Below are positions 15,530 through 24,499 of a stretch of DNA of 64,000 nucleotides, in pieces. The DNA comes from Campylobacter showae (GTDB taxonomy: Bacteria; Campylobacterota; Campylobacteria; Campylobacterales; Campylobacteraceae). The DNA lies in assembly GCF_900573985.1 (NCBI RefSeq), contig NZ_UWOK01000001.1, positions 1,054,001 to 1,118,000 on the forward strand, in the 5' to 3' direction. A model generated the notes under the pieces. That model was not told the DNA's origin. It saw only the letters and a program-made list of their open reading frames with translations, and did no database searches. The translations under genes were made by a program, and so were the position numbers. Positions within the stretch are counted from its first letter, which is position 1. The number at the start of each line of letters is the position of its first letter.

Positions 15530-17119
15530 TTAGCCCTTAACGAGCGCGATTTGCCCGTTTCGTATCTCGTAAATTTTATCCGCCGCATCAAAATACGCAT
15601 CGTCGTGGCTGATCGCAAAAACAGTATAGCCTTGCGCCTTAAGCCCTGGCAAAAACTCCGTATAAAAATGCCGCCTAAACTCGGGGTCTTGATCGGCCGC
15701 CCACTCGTCAAGGATCAAAAAATTACGCTTTTCAAGCAACGCCGCGACCATCGCGAGGCGCTTTTTTTGGCCTTGGGAGAGATTTAGCGTGCTAAAATTC
15801 CCGTCTTTTACGCTTACTTTGTTTTCTATCGACATCTTTTTTAGCAGCCCCTCTATCAGCGTCTCATCGTCGCTCATCACTTCGTCAAAGAGATAAAAGT
15901 CGCTAAACACCGCGCTGATCGTGTTTGCGTAGCTTTTTAAATTTGACTCGGTGATCTTGACGTCATCTGCGAACATCTCGCCGCTTTTTGGCGCTAAAAG
16001 CCCTGCTAAAATCATAAATAGCGTACTTTTGCCGCTTCCGTTTTTACCGATCAAAAACACCGTCTCGCCGCGTCTGATCTCTAAATTTATATCCTTTAGC
16101 GCAAATTCGCTCCCCTCATCGTAGGCGAAATTTATATCTTTTAGGCGCAGTTTTTGCCAAATTTGCGGAGCCGTCTCGCCCAGCTCAAATTCCGGCTCAA
16201 ATGGCGCTAGGTCTAGCTTTTTTAGCCGCTCGTAAGCGATACGCGCGCGAAATACGCTAGGCACCGAGTAAAGCAGCATCATGAGAGGCGCTCGCAAAAA
16301 AAGTATCGCTAGCGCAACCGTGATCGCGTCTTGCAGGCTTGCGGCGTCGTAGGCTAGGCAAAAATATATCTCGATACCCACGGCGCCTAACATCACGGTG
16401 TTTAGCCAGTTGCTCATAAAGGATTGATGGATCTCGGCTTTTACGATGTTTTCGCGCAGGCTTTTTGCGTTTGGGATAAAGCGGTTCCAAAAAAGCCGCT
16501 TTGCGCGGGCTAAATTTAAGCTAAGCTCCCTATGCCCCTCGATGCAGGTCTGATAGTCGCGGTACAGCGCATCCTCGCCGTTACGGCATTGTTCGTAGTA
16601 TTTGTGGATATTTTTGATGAAGTATCGGCAAATCCATGTCGCCGCGCTCATCCAAAGCACCAAAAACACGAAAATCTCGGCCGAGATGTAAAGCACGTAA
16701 GCGCCCGTCGCGCCGATGATAAGCACGCCTTGGATAATGCTTGGCACCTGCATAAAGCCGTCGGTTAGGCTGCGCACGTCGCTTGAGAGCGAGGCGATCA
16801 AATTTGACTTGCCCGCGGCTACGATTTTTTGATTTGCGGTATCTAGGATCCGTTTTATCGTTTTGGCTCGCAGCTCGTAGACAAAGTCGTTGCCGATCAC
16901 GCTAAGAGCGATACGCGAGAGCACCGAAAAGCCCAAAAACAAAATCAAAAGCGCGAAAAACGCGAGCAAAATTTGAGCGTCTTGTTCTTTTAAATTTAAG
17001 AGGTATTTGTTGATAAAGGCTAGTATTAAGATCCCCGAGCCGCTAAAAACGGCGCTGGAAACGATCATAGCGATGATTTGCCAAAACGTTTTTTTTGATA
17101 TTTTTTTAAACATTTTCAT
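15530..17119 (-). CDS. ABC exporter, fused permease-ATPase (SyrD/PvdE/YojI type)
   Basis: The 529-residue protein has an N-terminal six-helix transmembrane domain (about 1-300) and a C-terminal ATPase with Walker A LIGKNGSGKSTLFMIL, signature NLSQGQKKRLAMV, Walker B FLILDEWAADQDPEF and AISHDD. The size, the divergent signature and the EWAADQDP Walker B are those of the cyclic-peptide/siderophore exporter group (PvdE, SyrD, YojI), not of lipid flippases. The substrate is unknown. Its place beside iron/heme genes hints at export of an iron- or porphyrin-related small molecule. No biosynthetic gene is nearby. Confidence 0.82.
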   Translation of the reverse strand: MKMFKKISKKTFWQIIAMIVSSAVFSGSGILILAFINKYLLNLKEQDAQILLAFFALLILFLGFSVLSRIALSVIGNDFVYELRAKTIKRILDTANQKIVAAGKSNLIASLSSDVRSLTDGFMQVPSIIQGVLIIGATGAYVLYISAEIFVFLVLWMSAATWICRYFIKNIHKYYEQCRNGEDALYRDYQTCIEGHRELSLNLARAKRLFWNRFIPNAKSLRENIVKAEIHQSFMSNWLNTVMLGAVGIEIYFCLAYDAASLQDAITVALAILFLRAPLMMLLYSVPSVFRARIAYERLKKLDLAPFEPEFELGETAPQIWQKLRLKDINFAYDEGSEFALKDINLEIRRGETVFLIGKNGSGKSTLFMILAGLLAPKSGEMFADDVKITESNLKSYANTISAVFSDFYLFDEVMSDDETLIEGLLKKMSIENKVSVKDGNFSTLNLSQGQKKRLAMVAALLEKRNFLILDEWAADQDPEFRRHFYTEFLPGLKAQGYTVFAISHDDAYFDAADKIYEIRNGQIALVKG

Positions 17120-17210
17120 TCTTTTTTGAGAGCTTATTTCATTTTAGTCGCCATTTTATAAGAATATTTTTAAAATTTCGCTAAAATCGGGCTTTATTTA
17201 AAGGAGAAAT

Positions 17211-17831
17211 TTGCAAACGGTTTTGCGGGTCGTATCGACCAAAACTGAAGCCAAAAAATCGACGTTTTTGTGTTTTTTGTGCCCGATCTGCGAGTTTAAA
17301 GCCCTTCACGAGCGGCTAAAGGCCGAGCATCCAAAGGCCGCGCACGTCGTGTGGGCGCTGCGCGAGCGAAACGGCTACGGTCAGATAGTGGAAAATCAAA
17401 GCGACGACGGCGAGCCAAAGGGCACGAGCGGACAGCCCTCGCTAAATGCGCTTAGAGGCGCCCAGCTCGTAAACGCGGGCGCGCTCATCGTTCGGTATTT
17501 TGGCGGGATAAAGCTAGGTACGGGCGGGCTCGTGCGAGCTTATGGCACAGCGGCAAATGCGGCGATAGAGGAGGCTGAGGGCTGCGGGGCGCTGGTTAAA
17601 TTTGAGATAAAATCGCTTTGCCTGTTTTTTACGCCGTACGCGCTTGGCTCGCGCTTTGAGCACTATTTTGAAAAGCGAAATCTAGGCTTTGAGCGCGAAT
17701 TTAACGAAGGGGGTGCGATCTGGCGAGCGGAGTTTAGCAGCGCCGAATTTGAGGAATTTCAGGCATTTGCGAGCGGGTTTGAGCAGGAGGGGTTTAAATT
17801 TTACGCCTTGCCGTTAGCCGCGCGAGAATAA
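17211..17831 (+). CDS. YigZ/IMPACT family protein
   Basis: 206 residues, read from a TTG start preceded by AAAGGAG at 5 nt. The family core is clear: AAHVVWALRERNGYG, SDDGEPKGTSGQPSLNAL and ALIVRYFGGIKLGTGGLVRAYG. IMPACT/YigZ proteins are linked to translation control in eukaryotes. The bacterial members have no firmly established role. It is transcribed divergently from the ABC exporter and stands alone. Confidence 0.9.
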   Translation: MQTVLRVVSTKTEAKKSTFLCFLCPICEFKALHERLKAEHPKAAHVVWALRERNGYGQIVENQSDDGEPKGTSGQPSLNALRGAQLVNAGALIVRYFGGIKLGTGGLVRAYGTAANAAIEEAEGCGALVKFEIKSLCLFFTPYALGSRFEHYFEKRNLGFEREFNEGGAIWRAEFSSAEFEEFQAFASGFEQEGFKFYALPLAARE

Positions 17832-17891
17832 ATTAAGAGGCAAAATTCACGTTGGGTTTATGCTAGACGGTTATAATTTTGCTGATTTTGG

Positions 17892-18320
17892 CTAAGGCTT
17901 GTCTCGCGAGCGCTTTTCCGAGATTTCGCAAAATTTTCACTCCGCAGGCTATATGCCTAGCGCACGCTCAATTTTGCTTCAAAACTCGAAAAATCATCTC
18001 GCGATACTTCGCCTTATCTTTTTTGCGATCAAATTTGAAGTCAAATTTGTAAATTTTACCCACCGAGATCTGCATCTTGAAAATGCAAATTTAAAATTTG
18101 AAGCGCGTAAGCGCTGAAATTAAACCTGCACGTAGTGCAGCAACCTCTCACGTCGTAGGGGTTGGGGGATCCGTTAAGGGGGAAGGGAGCGACTTCGTAA
18201 TTCAAGCCCCTTCCCCCTTAACAAGAAAGGTTAATTTACGCAAGGAAACCAAACTCGCAACGCTAAATTTAACCAACCCAAATTTAGCAGTTTCAAGATG
18301 CGGGTCTCGGTGCGTAAAAT
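17892..18320. repeat. Dispersed inverted-repeat element, copy 2
   Basis: Left arm 18051-18092 (with CCGAGATCTGCATCTTGAAA) and right arm 18280-18320 (with TTTCAAGATGCGGGTCTCGG) are close inverted repeats. Between them lie the palindrome CTGCACGTAGTGCAG (18126-18140) and a perfect 15-bp hairpin, GTTAAGGGGGAAGGG (18173-18187) with CCCTTCCCCCTTAAC (18208-18222) and a 20-nt loop. A 160-bp left flank beginning GGCTTGTCTCGCGAGCGC is shared with copy 3. The element fills the gap between yigZ and msrAB. A frame running through it into msrAB is not its own gene. Confidence 0.8.
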
Positions 18321-18394
18321 GCAAAACCGTCAAATTTGAAGCCAAATTTGCCCGAATCAAATTTAATCAAAAATTTAAGCCACAAGGAGCGAAA

Positions 18395-19507
18395 ATGCTT
18401 GGCAAAACGTTAAAAACAGTAGGAATAGTCGGTGCTTTGGCGCTATTTTTAGGTATATTTTTAAATTTACAAGGAGAACAGATGAATCATAAAACAAAAG
18501 AGCCTGCGGCCGCGAACAAAACGATCGTACTGGCAGGCGGTTGCTTTTGGGGCACGGAGGCCTATCTCAAGCAGCTTCCGGGCGTGGTTAGCACCTACAC
18601 GGGCTACGCAAACTCAAAGGTGCCAAACCCTAGCTACGAGCAGGTCTGCACGGGCGATACGAACGCCGCCGAGGCCGTCTGGGTCGAATACGACGAGTAC
18701 GTGATCGACCTGCCGCATTTGCTCAAATTTTACTTTAACACCATAGATCCCACTAGCCTAAACAAGCAAGGCGGCGACCGCGGCACGCAGTACCGTACGG
18801 GTATTTACTACACCGATGCGGCGGACGAGCCGGCGATCAGAGCCTTTATCTCCGAGCAACAAAAAAACTACAAAGCGCCCATCGTAACCGAGGTCGCGCC
18901 ACTAGAAAATATCTACAAAGCCGAGGAGTATCATCAGGACTACCTGGACAAAAACCCGCACGGCTACTGCCACGTGACCTTTGAGAGCCTGCCTAAAAAG
19001 GGCGAAATTTTGAGCGACAAAAAGCGCGATATGAAGCAAAATCTGCAAAACTACAAAAACAAAGACGACGCTGCGCTAAAAAATGAGCTCAGCGCCATCT
19101 CATATGAGGTCGTAAAGCACGCCGCGACCGAGCGACCGCACAGCAGCGAGCTAAACGCCGAGGAGCGCATCGGCATCTACGTCGATATCACAAACGGTCA
19201 GCCGCTTTTTAGCTCGTATGATAAATTTGACGCGGGCTGCGGGTGGCCGAGCTTTACGAAGCCGATAGATGCTAGCCTGATCGCCGAAAAGTCCGATCTA
19301 TCGTACGGCATGGTGCGCACCGAGGTCAAAACCGCGATGTCGGACTCGCATTTGGGGCATGTATTTGACGATGGTCCGCGCGACAAAGGAGGGCTAAGAT
19401 ACTGCATAAACGGCGCCGCGCTGAGGTTTGTGCCGAAGGATGAGATGGAGAAGCAGGGGTATGGGTATCTGATACCGTATCTCGACTCTCAATATTCTAA
19501 AAAGTAG
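18395..19507 (+). CDS. msrAB: Fused methionine sulfoxide reductase A/B
   Basis: Repairs both epimers of methionine sulfoxide. The 370-residue product has an N-terminal membrane/signal segment (IVGALALFLGIFLNLQ), an MsrA domain with catalytic Cys50 in AGGCFWG and GYCHVTF, a linker, and an MsrB domain with FDAGCGWPSF, MSDSHLGHVFDDGP and catalytic RYCING. The MsrB half lacks the CxxC zinc pairs, as in other fused forms. The start is ATG 18395 (AAGGAG, 5 nt). A second in-frame ATG at 18482 (Met30) has an equally good AAGGAG at 5 nt and would make a soluble form without the membrane segment. The gene is bracketed by two copies of the dispersed element. Confidence 0.93.
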   Translation: MLGKTLKTVGIVGALALFLGIFLNLQGEQMNHKTKEPAAANKTIVLAGGCFWGTEAYLKQLPGVVSTYTGYANSKVPNPSYEQVCTGDTNAAEAVWVEYDEYVIDLPHLLKFYFNTIDPTSLNKQGGDRGTQYRTGIYYTDAADEPAIRAFISEQQKNYKAPIVTEVAPLENIYKAEEYHQDYLDKNPHGYCHVTFESLPKKGEILSDKKRDMKQNLQNYKNKDDAALKNELSAISYEVVKHAATERPHSSELNAEERIGIYVDITNGQPLFSSYDKFDAGCGWPSFTKPIDASLIAEKSDLSYGMVRTEVKTAMSDSHLGHVFDDGPRDKGGLRYCINGAALRFVPKDEMEKQGYGYLIPYLDSQYSKK

Positions 19508-19996
19508 CGGCTTGTCTTTTGAGCGCTTTTTGTGGATTTTGTTAAAATTTGACTCGATAGGCTATATGCCTTATCTTCGTCAAATTTTAACTTCAAAACC
19601 CCAAAAATCATCTCAAAATACTTCACCTTATCGTTTTACGTTCAAATTTGAAGTCAAATTTGTAAATTTCGGCTTCAAATTTTACTCACCGAGACCCATA
19701 TCTTGAAAATGTAAATTTAAAACACGCGACGCGATAGCGTCAAATTTAACCTGCACGCAGTGCAGCAACTTCTCACGTCGTAGGGGATAAGGGATCGTTA
19801 AGGGGGAGGGAGCTCTTTTGCTTCGCTACGCTCGCAACTGCAAAGCAGAGCGTAATTTAAGCCCCTTCCCCCTTAACAAAGAAGTAAGACGACTTCAAAC
19901 AATCGTTTTTGTGTAGAGAGGTTTTAACACATGGCGTCAAATTTGATCAAACCGAATTTACCACTTTCGCGGTGCAGGTCTGTGCGAGTAAAATTT
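19508..19996. repeat. Dispersed inverted-repeat element, copy 3
   Basis: Same orientation and flank as copy 2 (GGCTTGTCTTTTGAGCGC at 19507 onward). The left arm is 19677-19718 and the right arm 19955-19996. The core has CTGCACGCAGTGCAGCAAC (19751-19769) and hairpin arms GTTAAGGGGGAGGG (19797-19810) and CCCCTTCCCCCTTAAC (19862-19877). The loop is enlarged to 51 nt and contains CTTCGCTACGCTCG. The element fills the gap after msrAB. The rest of the gap (19997-20105) is AAATTT-rich and empty. Confidence 0.8.
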
Positions 19997-20105
19997 AAAT
20001 CCAAGCAGTAAAACGGAGCTAAATTTGCTGCTTGGATTTGCTTTTAAATTTAGCGAGCATCAAATTTGCCCGCCAAATCAAAGCTAAAATCAAAAAAAGA
20101 TAAAT

Positions 20106-21695
20106 TTAAGACGTCGCTCCCTCGTTCATCGCGGCGTATTCTTCAAAAGTTCCCTTAAAATCGATGACCTCACTGTTACCTTTTAGATGGATGATGCGGT
20201 TAGCAAAGGCGTCGATGAGCTCGCGGTCGTGGCTCACGCAGATGACGTTGCCGACGAATTTATACAGCGCCTCGCCTAGAGCGATGATGGCCTCAAGGTC
20301 GAGGTGGTTGTTTGGCTCGTCTAGCACGAGTAGGTTGCCGCGCTCTAGCATCAGGCGGCTTAGCATTAGGCGGTGTTTCTCGCCGCCGCTTAGGCTGCCG
20401 ACCGATTTTTCCTGCTCGGCGCCGCTAAACAGCATGCGGCCTAGGCACTTGCGGATCTCGTCTAGGTCCTTGTTGTTTTCGTCTTGCAGCCACTCGTAGA
20501 GTTTGAGCTCGCCGGTGATTTTGTTTGTCGTATCCTGCGCAAAATAGCTAGGCTCTATCGTAGCGCCCACGTGCACGTCGCCGCTATCCGGAGCGACCTC
20601 GCCGATGATGATTTTAGCCAGCGTGCTTTTGCCCACGCCGTTTGCGCCGATGATAGCGACTTTGTCGTTCTTTTCGAGCTTGAAGCTAAAATTTTCAAAT
20701 AAAACCTTGTCGTATTTTTTGCTGACGCCGCGCACCTCTAGGATCTCGTTGCCGATGTCGCGCTTGGTGCGGAAAAGTATGCTAGGATCGCGTCTGCTTG
20801 ATACTTTGATCTCCTCGATGTCGAGTTTGTTTAGTTGCTTTTGGCGGCTGGTGGCTTGACGGGCTTTGCTCGCGTTTGCGGAGAATCGTGCGATAAATTT
20901 CTCCAGCTCCTCTTTTTCTTTTAGCTTTTTGTCGCGCTCCATCTCGTGCTGTTTGGCAACCAGCGTCGAGGCAATGTACCAGTCGTCGTAGTTGCCCGCA
21001 AACTGCCTGATTTTCTTAAAATCCACGTCTAGGATATGCGTGCAAACCGCGTTTAAGAAGTGGCGGTCGTGGCTGATTAGCACCATCGTGCCCTCGTGGC
21101 GGTTTAGCTCGTTTTCTAGCCATTTTATGCTATCGATATCAAGGTTGTTGGTGGGCTCGTCGAGGAAAAGAATGTCCGGCTTTGGAAATAGCACTTGAGC
21201 GAGCAGGACTTTAAATTTATCCGAGTTTTCGACCTCGCTCATCGGCTTTTCAAAGTCGCTAAAACCAAGCGAGCTTAGGATTTTCTCGATGCGCACCTCG
21301 TACTCGTAGCTAGGATCCTCCTCGGCGCTTATCATTTCAAGCTGCGCTAGGCGGTCGTTTATAGCGTCGGTAAACTCCTCGCTCATGTAGAGCTTTTCTT
21401 TTTCTTTGACGGCGTCATATAGGCGTTTGTTGCCGTATAGTACGGCGTCTTTGACGCTAAAGTTTTCAAACGCGAACTGATCTTGCCCTAGCACGCCTAC
21501 TTTTAGCCCGTTTTCGATGACGATCTCGCCGCTGTTTGCTTCGATCTCGCCTGAGAGGATTTTTAAAAACGTCGATTTTCCCGCGCCGTTTGCGCCGATG
21601 AGTCCGTAGCGATTGCCGCGAGTGAGTTTTAAATTTACGTCCTCAAATAGCAGCTGCGCGTTAAATCTCATTAATAAATTTTTGACTTCAAGCAT
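20106..21695 (-). CDS. ybiT: ABC-F family ATPase (YbiT-like)
   Basis: The 529-residue soluble protein has two ABC cassettes and no membrane segment. Cassette one has GANGAGKSTFLKIL (about 36-49) and ILFLDEPTNNLDIDS. A linker rich in Lys/Glu (MERDKKLKEKEELEKF) follows, then cassette two with GANGVGKSTLAKII, SLSGGEKHRLMLSRL and LVLDEPNNHLDLEA. ABC-F proteins act on ribosomes. YbiT-type members are housekeeping and not antibiotic-resistance factors as a rule. The length and linker match YbiT. It is monocistronic. Confidence 0.85.
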   Translation of the reverse strand: MLEVKNLLMRFNAQLLFEDVNLKLTRGNRYGLIGANGAGKSTFLKILSGEIEANSGEIVIENGLKVGVLGQDQFAFENFSVKDAVLYGNKRLYDAVKEKEKLYMSEEFTDAINDRLAQLEMISAEEDPSYEYEVRIEKILSSLGFSDFEKPMSEVENSDKFKVLLAQVLFPKPDILFLDEPTNNLDIDSIKWLENELNRHEGTMVLISHDRHFLNAVCTHILDVDFKKIRQFAGNYDDWYIASTLVAKQHEMERDKKLKEKEELEKFIARFSANASKARQATSRQKQLNKLDIEEIKVSSRRDPSILFRTKRDIGNEILEVRGVSKKYDKVLFENFSFKLEKNDKVAIIGANGVGKSTLAKIIIGEVAPDSGDVHVGATIEPSYFAQDTTNKITGELKLYEWLQDENNKDLDEIRKCLGRMLFSGAEQEKSVGSLSGGEKHRLMLSRLMLERGNLLVLDEPNNHLDLEAIIALGEALYKFVGNVICVSHDRELIDAFANRIIHLKGNSEVIDFKGTFEEYAAMNEGATS

Positions 21696-21924
21696 ATTTT
21701 TCCTTAAATTTGACTTTTTAAACCGTAGATTTTGCCAAAAAGTCGTTTAAAATCAGTATAAACTTCGGCAAAACGGCGTAGCGTGCTACTTGGGTAGGTT
21801 ATAAAACGAGCTTAGATTTGATAAGTTTATCTTTTTATCGGTAAAACTGCGTCGTTTTAGCTTAAAGTCCAAATTTTCGCTAAAATCTCTCCTAAAAATC
21901 CGAGCAACTAAAGGCAAAAATCAA

Positions 21925-22776
21925 ATGCAAGTCGCAAAAATCCGTGCCAAAAATATCCTCTCGCGCTCCAAAATCGGCAGCGGCGGCTATGCGATCAACC
22001 CGTACATAGGCTGCCCGCACGGCTGCATCTACTGCTACGCCGAGTTTATGCGCGGTGTCACGGGGCACGAGGAGGCGTGGGGCGAGTTTTTGGACGCGAA
22101 GGAATTTGATACGGCAAGCTTAGTTAAATTTGCTGCCTCACACGGCAACGAGCGCGTATTTATGAGCTCGGTCACCGACTGCTATAATCCGTACGAGGCG
22201 CGCTTTGGAGCTACGCGAAAAGTCCTTGAAGCGTTAGCGGGCTCGGATACAAACCTGCAAATTTTAACCAAATCAAGCCTTGTGAAGCGCGACATAGATC
22301 TGCTGCAAACCATGCCAAACGTCCGCATAGGCATGAGTTTGAGCGTGGTAGACGAAAGCTTACGCCGCACGCTGGAGCCTCGCGCGAGCCCCGTAGCAGC
22401 AAGGATCGCAGCGATAAAAAAACTGCGCGCCGCGGGAGTTAAAACATATATCTTCGTCGCGCCGATTTTCCCGCAGATCACGCCAGTTTTTGATATCATA
22501 TCCCGCTACGGCGACGCGGCGGACGAGATTTGGTTTGATAGGCTAAATCTCTATCCAAATTTTAGGGATAAAATTTTAGCTTTCATCGGGCGAAATTTCC
22601 CCGCGCTTTTGCCGCTTTATAAGCAAATTTATCTATTTGGAGATGATGGCTATTTCGAGCGGCTAGCTGGCGAGATCAGGCTCGCGGCACGGGAGAAATT
22701 CGGAAGCGATGGCGGCGATAGGGTTAGGATATTTTTTGAGCGGAGAAAATCTGGCGCAGATAAATTTGAAAGGTAA
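21925..22776 (+). CDS. Radical SAM protein, SPL/Rv2578c family
   Basis: The 283-residue protein has a CX3CX2C cluster motif in NPYIGCPHGCIYCYAEF (about residues 26-42), followed by FMSSVTDCYNPYEAR and LQILTKSSLVKRDIDLL, the hallmark blocks of the spore-photoproduct-lyase-like radical SAM group (Rv2578c). Members are widespread in non-sporulating bacteria and their substrate is not established. The ATG is preceded by CTAAAGGCAAAAATCAA, a weak binding site. The next gene begins 2 nt after its stop. Confidence 0.85.
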   Translation: MQVAKIRAKNILSRSKIGSGGYAINPYIGCPHGCIYCYAEFMRGVTGHEEAWGEFLDAKEFDTASLVKFAASHGNERVFMSSVTDCYNPYEARFGATRKVLEALAGSDTNLQILTKSSLVKRDIDLLQTMPNVRIGMSLSVVDESLRRTLEPRASPVAARIAAIKKLRAAGVKTYIFVAPIFPQITPVFDIISRYGDAADEIWFDRLNLYPNFRDKILAFIGRNFPALLPLYKQIYLFGDDGYFERLAGEIRLAAREKFGSDGGDRVRIFFERRKSGADKFER

Positions 22777-22778
22777 AA

Positions 22779-23618
22779 ATGAACGTAATTTTACGGCTTG
22801 GCATTATGGTTTTGATCCTATATATGGCGCTTTTGGCACTGCTTTATTTTTTTCAGGAGCGGCTGATATTTTTCCCGAGCAAGCTTGAGTCAAACCATGA
22901 TTTTAGCTTTGACCAGCCGTTTGAGGAGATAAGACTGGACGCAAACGGCACGTGGATAAGCGGGCTAAAATTTTTAGCGCAGAGCAGGGACGGCGGGCAA
23001 ATTTATAGCGACGCGAACGGTGAACGTAAGGCAAAAAACGGCGCGGCGATATTTTTTCACGGTAATGCGGGCAATCTGCAAGGCTGGGGCAAGTATGCGC
23101 GGTATTTTACGGATTTGGGCTATGATTTTTATCTATTTGACTACCGAGGCTACGGCAAGAGCGGCGGCGAGATAAGCTCGCAGGAGCAGCTTTATGCGGA
23201 TGCGGACGTGATGATGCAGACGGTTTTGCGCGAGTATGACGCGGGCGAGGTCGCGGCAGTGGGCTACTCGGTGGGTAGCGGGCTAGCGGCTCGCGCGGCG
23301 CAAAAATACGGCGCTAAGCGGCTGATTTTGATCGCGCCTTATTTTAGCCTAGAGGATCTGGCGCGCGAGAAAATGCCCTTTGTGCCGAAATTTTTAATCA
23401 AATATAAAATTCCTACGTTTGAGTTCGTCGGTGCTTTTGGCGGGCCGGTGACGATATTTCACGGCGAGCACGATGAGCTAATCGGCGTGGATAACTCGCG
23501 CAGGCTATTTAAATTTCTAAAACCCGGAGATCAAATTTACGAGCTAAACGCCGGTCATAACGATATCCTGGGTCTAAGCGAGCTTTGGGAAAAATTAGCG
23601 CAGAAGCTGGACGAGTAG
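22779..23618 (+). CDS. Membrane-anchored alpha/beta hydrolase (BEM46-like)
   Basis: 279 residues with one N-terminal membrane helix (about 5-25). IFFHGNAGNLQGWG is the oxyanion-side motif, YDFYLFDYRGYGKSGG the typical strand and turn, VGYSVGSGLAA the nucleophile elbow (Ser within GYSVGS), an acid residue in FHGEHDELIG, and the histidine in NAGHNDI. This order is that of the BEM46/ABHD13-like serine hydrolases, probably facing the periplasm. The natural substrate is unknown. It is co-transcribed with the SPL-type gene. Confidence 0.85.
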   Translation: MNVILRLGIMVLILYMALLALLYFFQERLIFFPSKLESNHDFSFDQPFEEIRLDANGTWISGLKFLAQSRDGGQIYSDANGERKAKNGAAIFFHGNAGNLQGWGKYARYFTDLGYDFYLFDYRGYGKSGGEISSQEQLYADADVMMQTVLREYDAGEVAAVGYSVGSGLAARAAQKYGAKRLILIAPYFSLEDLAREKMPFVPKFLIKYKIPTFEFVGAFGGPVTIFHGEHDELIGVDNSRRLFKFLKPGDQIYELNAGHNDILGLSELWEKLAQKLDE

Positions 23619-23698
23619 AGCGGGGCTGCGGCGGTAAATTTGACGCGGCTAGCTTAGTTAAATTTGACGAAAACGGGGGTTAAAGCCCGCTTTGCATC

Positions 23699-24391
23699 CT
23701 AAAAACAAAACCTCTCGTCGGTTCTATTTTGCTTGCGCATGGCTTTAAATTTAGCCAAATTTTCCTCGTCCAGAAAATAATCTTTTTCTTTTTGCGCGCG
23801 TGCCTCTAGGGCTTCTATTGCTTTTGCGAGAGCTTCTTTTCTGTCTGCATGAGGCGACTCAAACTCCGGTAAAAACATAGCTTCATAGACGTTTGCCTTG
23901 CTCCACTCAAGCGATTTTGCGGCGATATCTTGCTGCTTTTTGATGTCGCAAAACGCGTATGGATTTACCACGTCGCCCACTAGCTTGATAAACGCTCCTA
24001 TCGCGCTTTTGACCTCAAAAAATCTACCGTCGTCCAAATTTATAATCTCTCTTAGCAAGATCGCGCGGTTTTTAGCGTTATAAAACCAAAACACCGCCTC
24101 GTCGCGCAGGTCAAGATCGTAAGCGCGAGCCGAAAGCACGAAAAGAGTCATCGGCGTGACCATCTGCGGAGCGTCCTGCACGATCTTTTCCGCGCTCATA
24201 AAGTCCTCTAGCGTACCGCTTTTTAGCAGCCCATCTATCTTGTCGTAAACCTTTACATGTTCAGCCTTGCCGGCATTTGCCGAGTAGTACGGCGTCACGT
24301 AAATATCGATGCTCGTTACCTTGCCGTCACCAGCCGCCGATGCTACCGCCGCGCCAAAACAAAGCGCCGCTAAAAAACGTAAAATTTTCAT
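23699..24391 (-). CDS. Uncharacterised exported protein
   Basis: 230 residues, not recognised. A cleavable signal peptide is clear (MKILRFLAALCFGAAVASAA). The mature part is mostly helical and mixed in charge. It contains LFVLSARAYDLDLRDEAVFWFYNAKNRAILLRE, a helix pair reminiscent of TPR/Sel1-type packing, two cysteines (AFCDI and the penultimate-region RFCF) that could form a disulfide, and a charged C-terminal helix. It faces the hydrolase gene convergently. No function is proposed. Confidence 0.75.
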   Translation of the reverse strand: MKILRFLAALCFGAAVASAAGDGKVTSIDIYVTPYYSANAGKAEHVKVYDKIDGLLKSGTLEDFMSAEKIVQDAPQMVTPMTLFVLSARAYDLDLRDEAVFWFYNAKNRAILLREIINLDDGRFFEVKSAIGAFIKLVGDVVNPYAFCDIKKQQDIAAKSLEWSKANVYEAMFLPEFESPHADRKEALAKAIEALEARAQKEKDYFLDEENLAKFKAMRKQNRTDERFCF

Positions 24392-24467
24392 TTATAGATC
24401 CTTGACGTAAATTTTTGGCGTTATTTTAACTAAAAGATATTAAACATCGCGTATAAATTTGAAAGAT

Positions 24468-24493
24468 AAAGTCCGCAAATTTGAGCGGACTTT
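24468..24493 (-). terminator. Stem-loop after the UPF0210 gene
   Basis: AAAGTCCGC (24468-24476) and GCGGACTTT (24485-24493) form a perfect 9-bp stem with an 8-nt loop, seven bases after the stop of the UPF0210 gene. The T-rich tail on the minus strand is short (TTTATCTTTC), so termination is likely but not certain. Confidence 0.6.
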
Positions 24494-24499
24494 GTAAAT

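Noticed and set aside
18098..18394. N-terminal extension of msrAB through element copy 2
   Set aside because: The frame is open by chance across the repeat; the good ribosome site, signal segment and family alignment all start at 18395.
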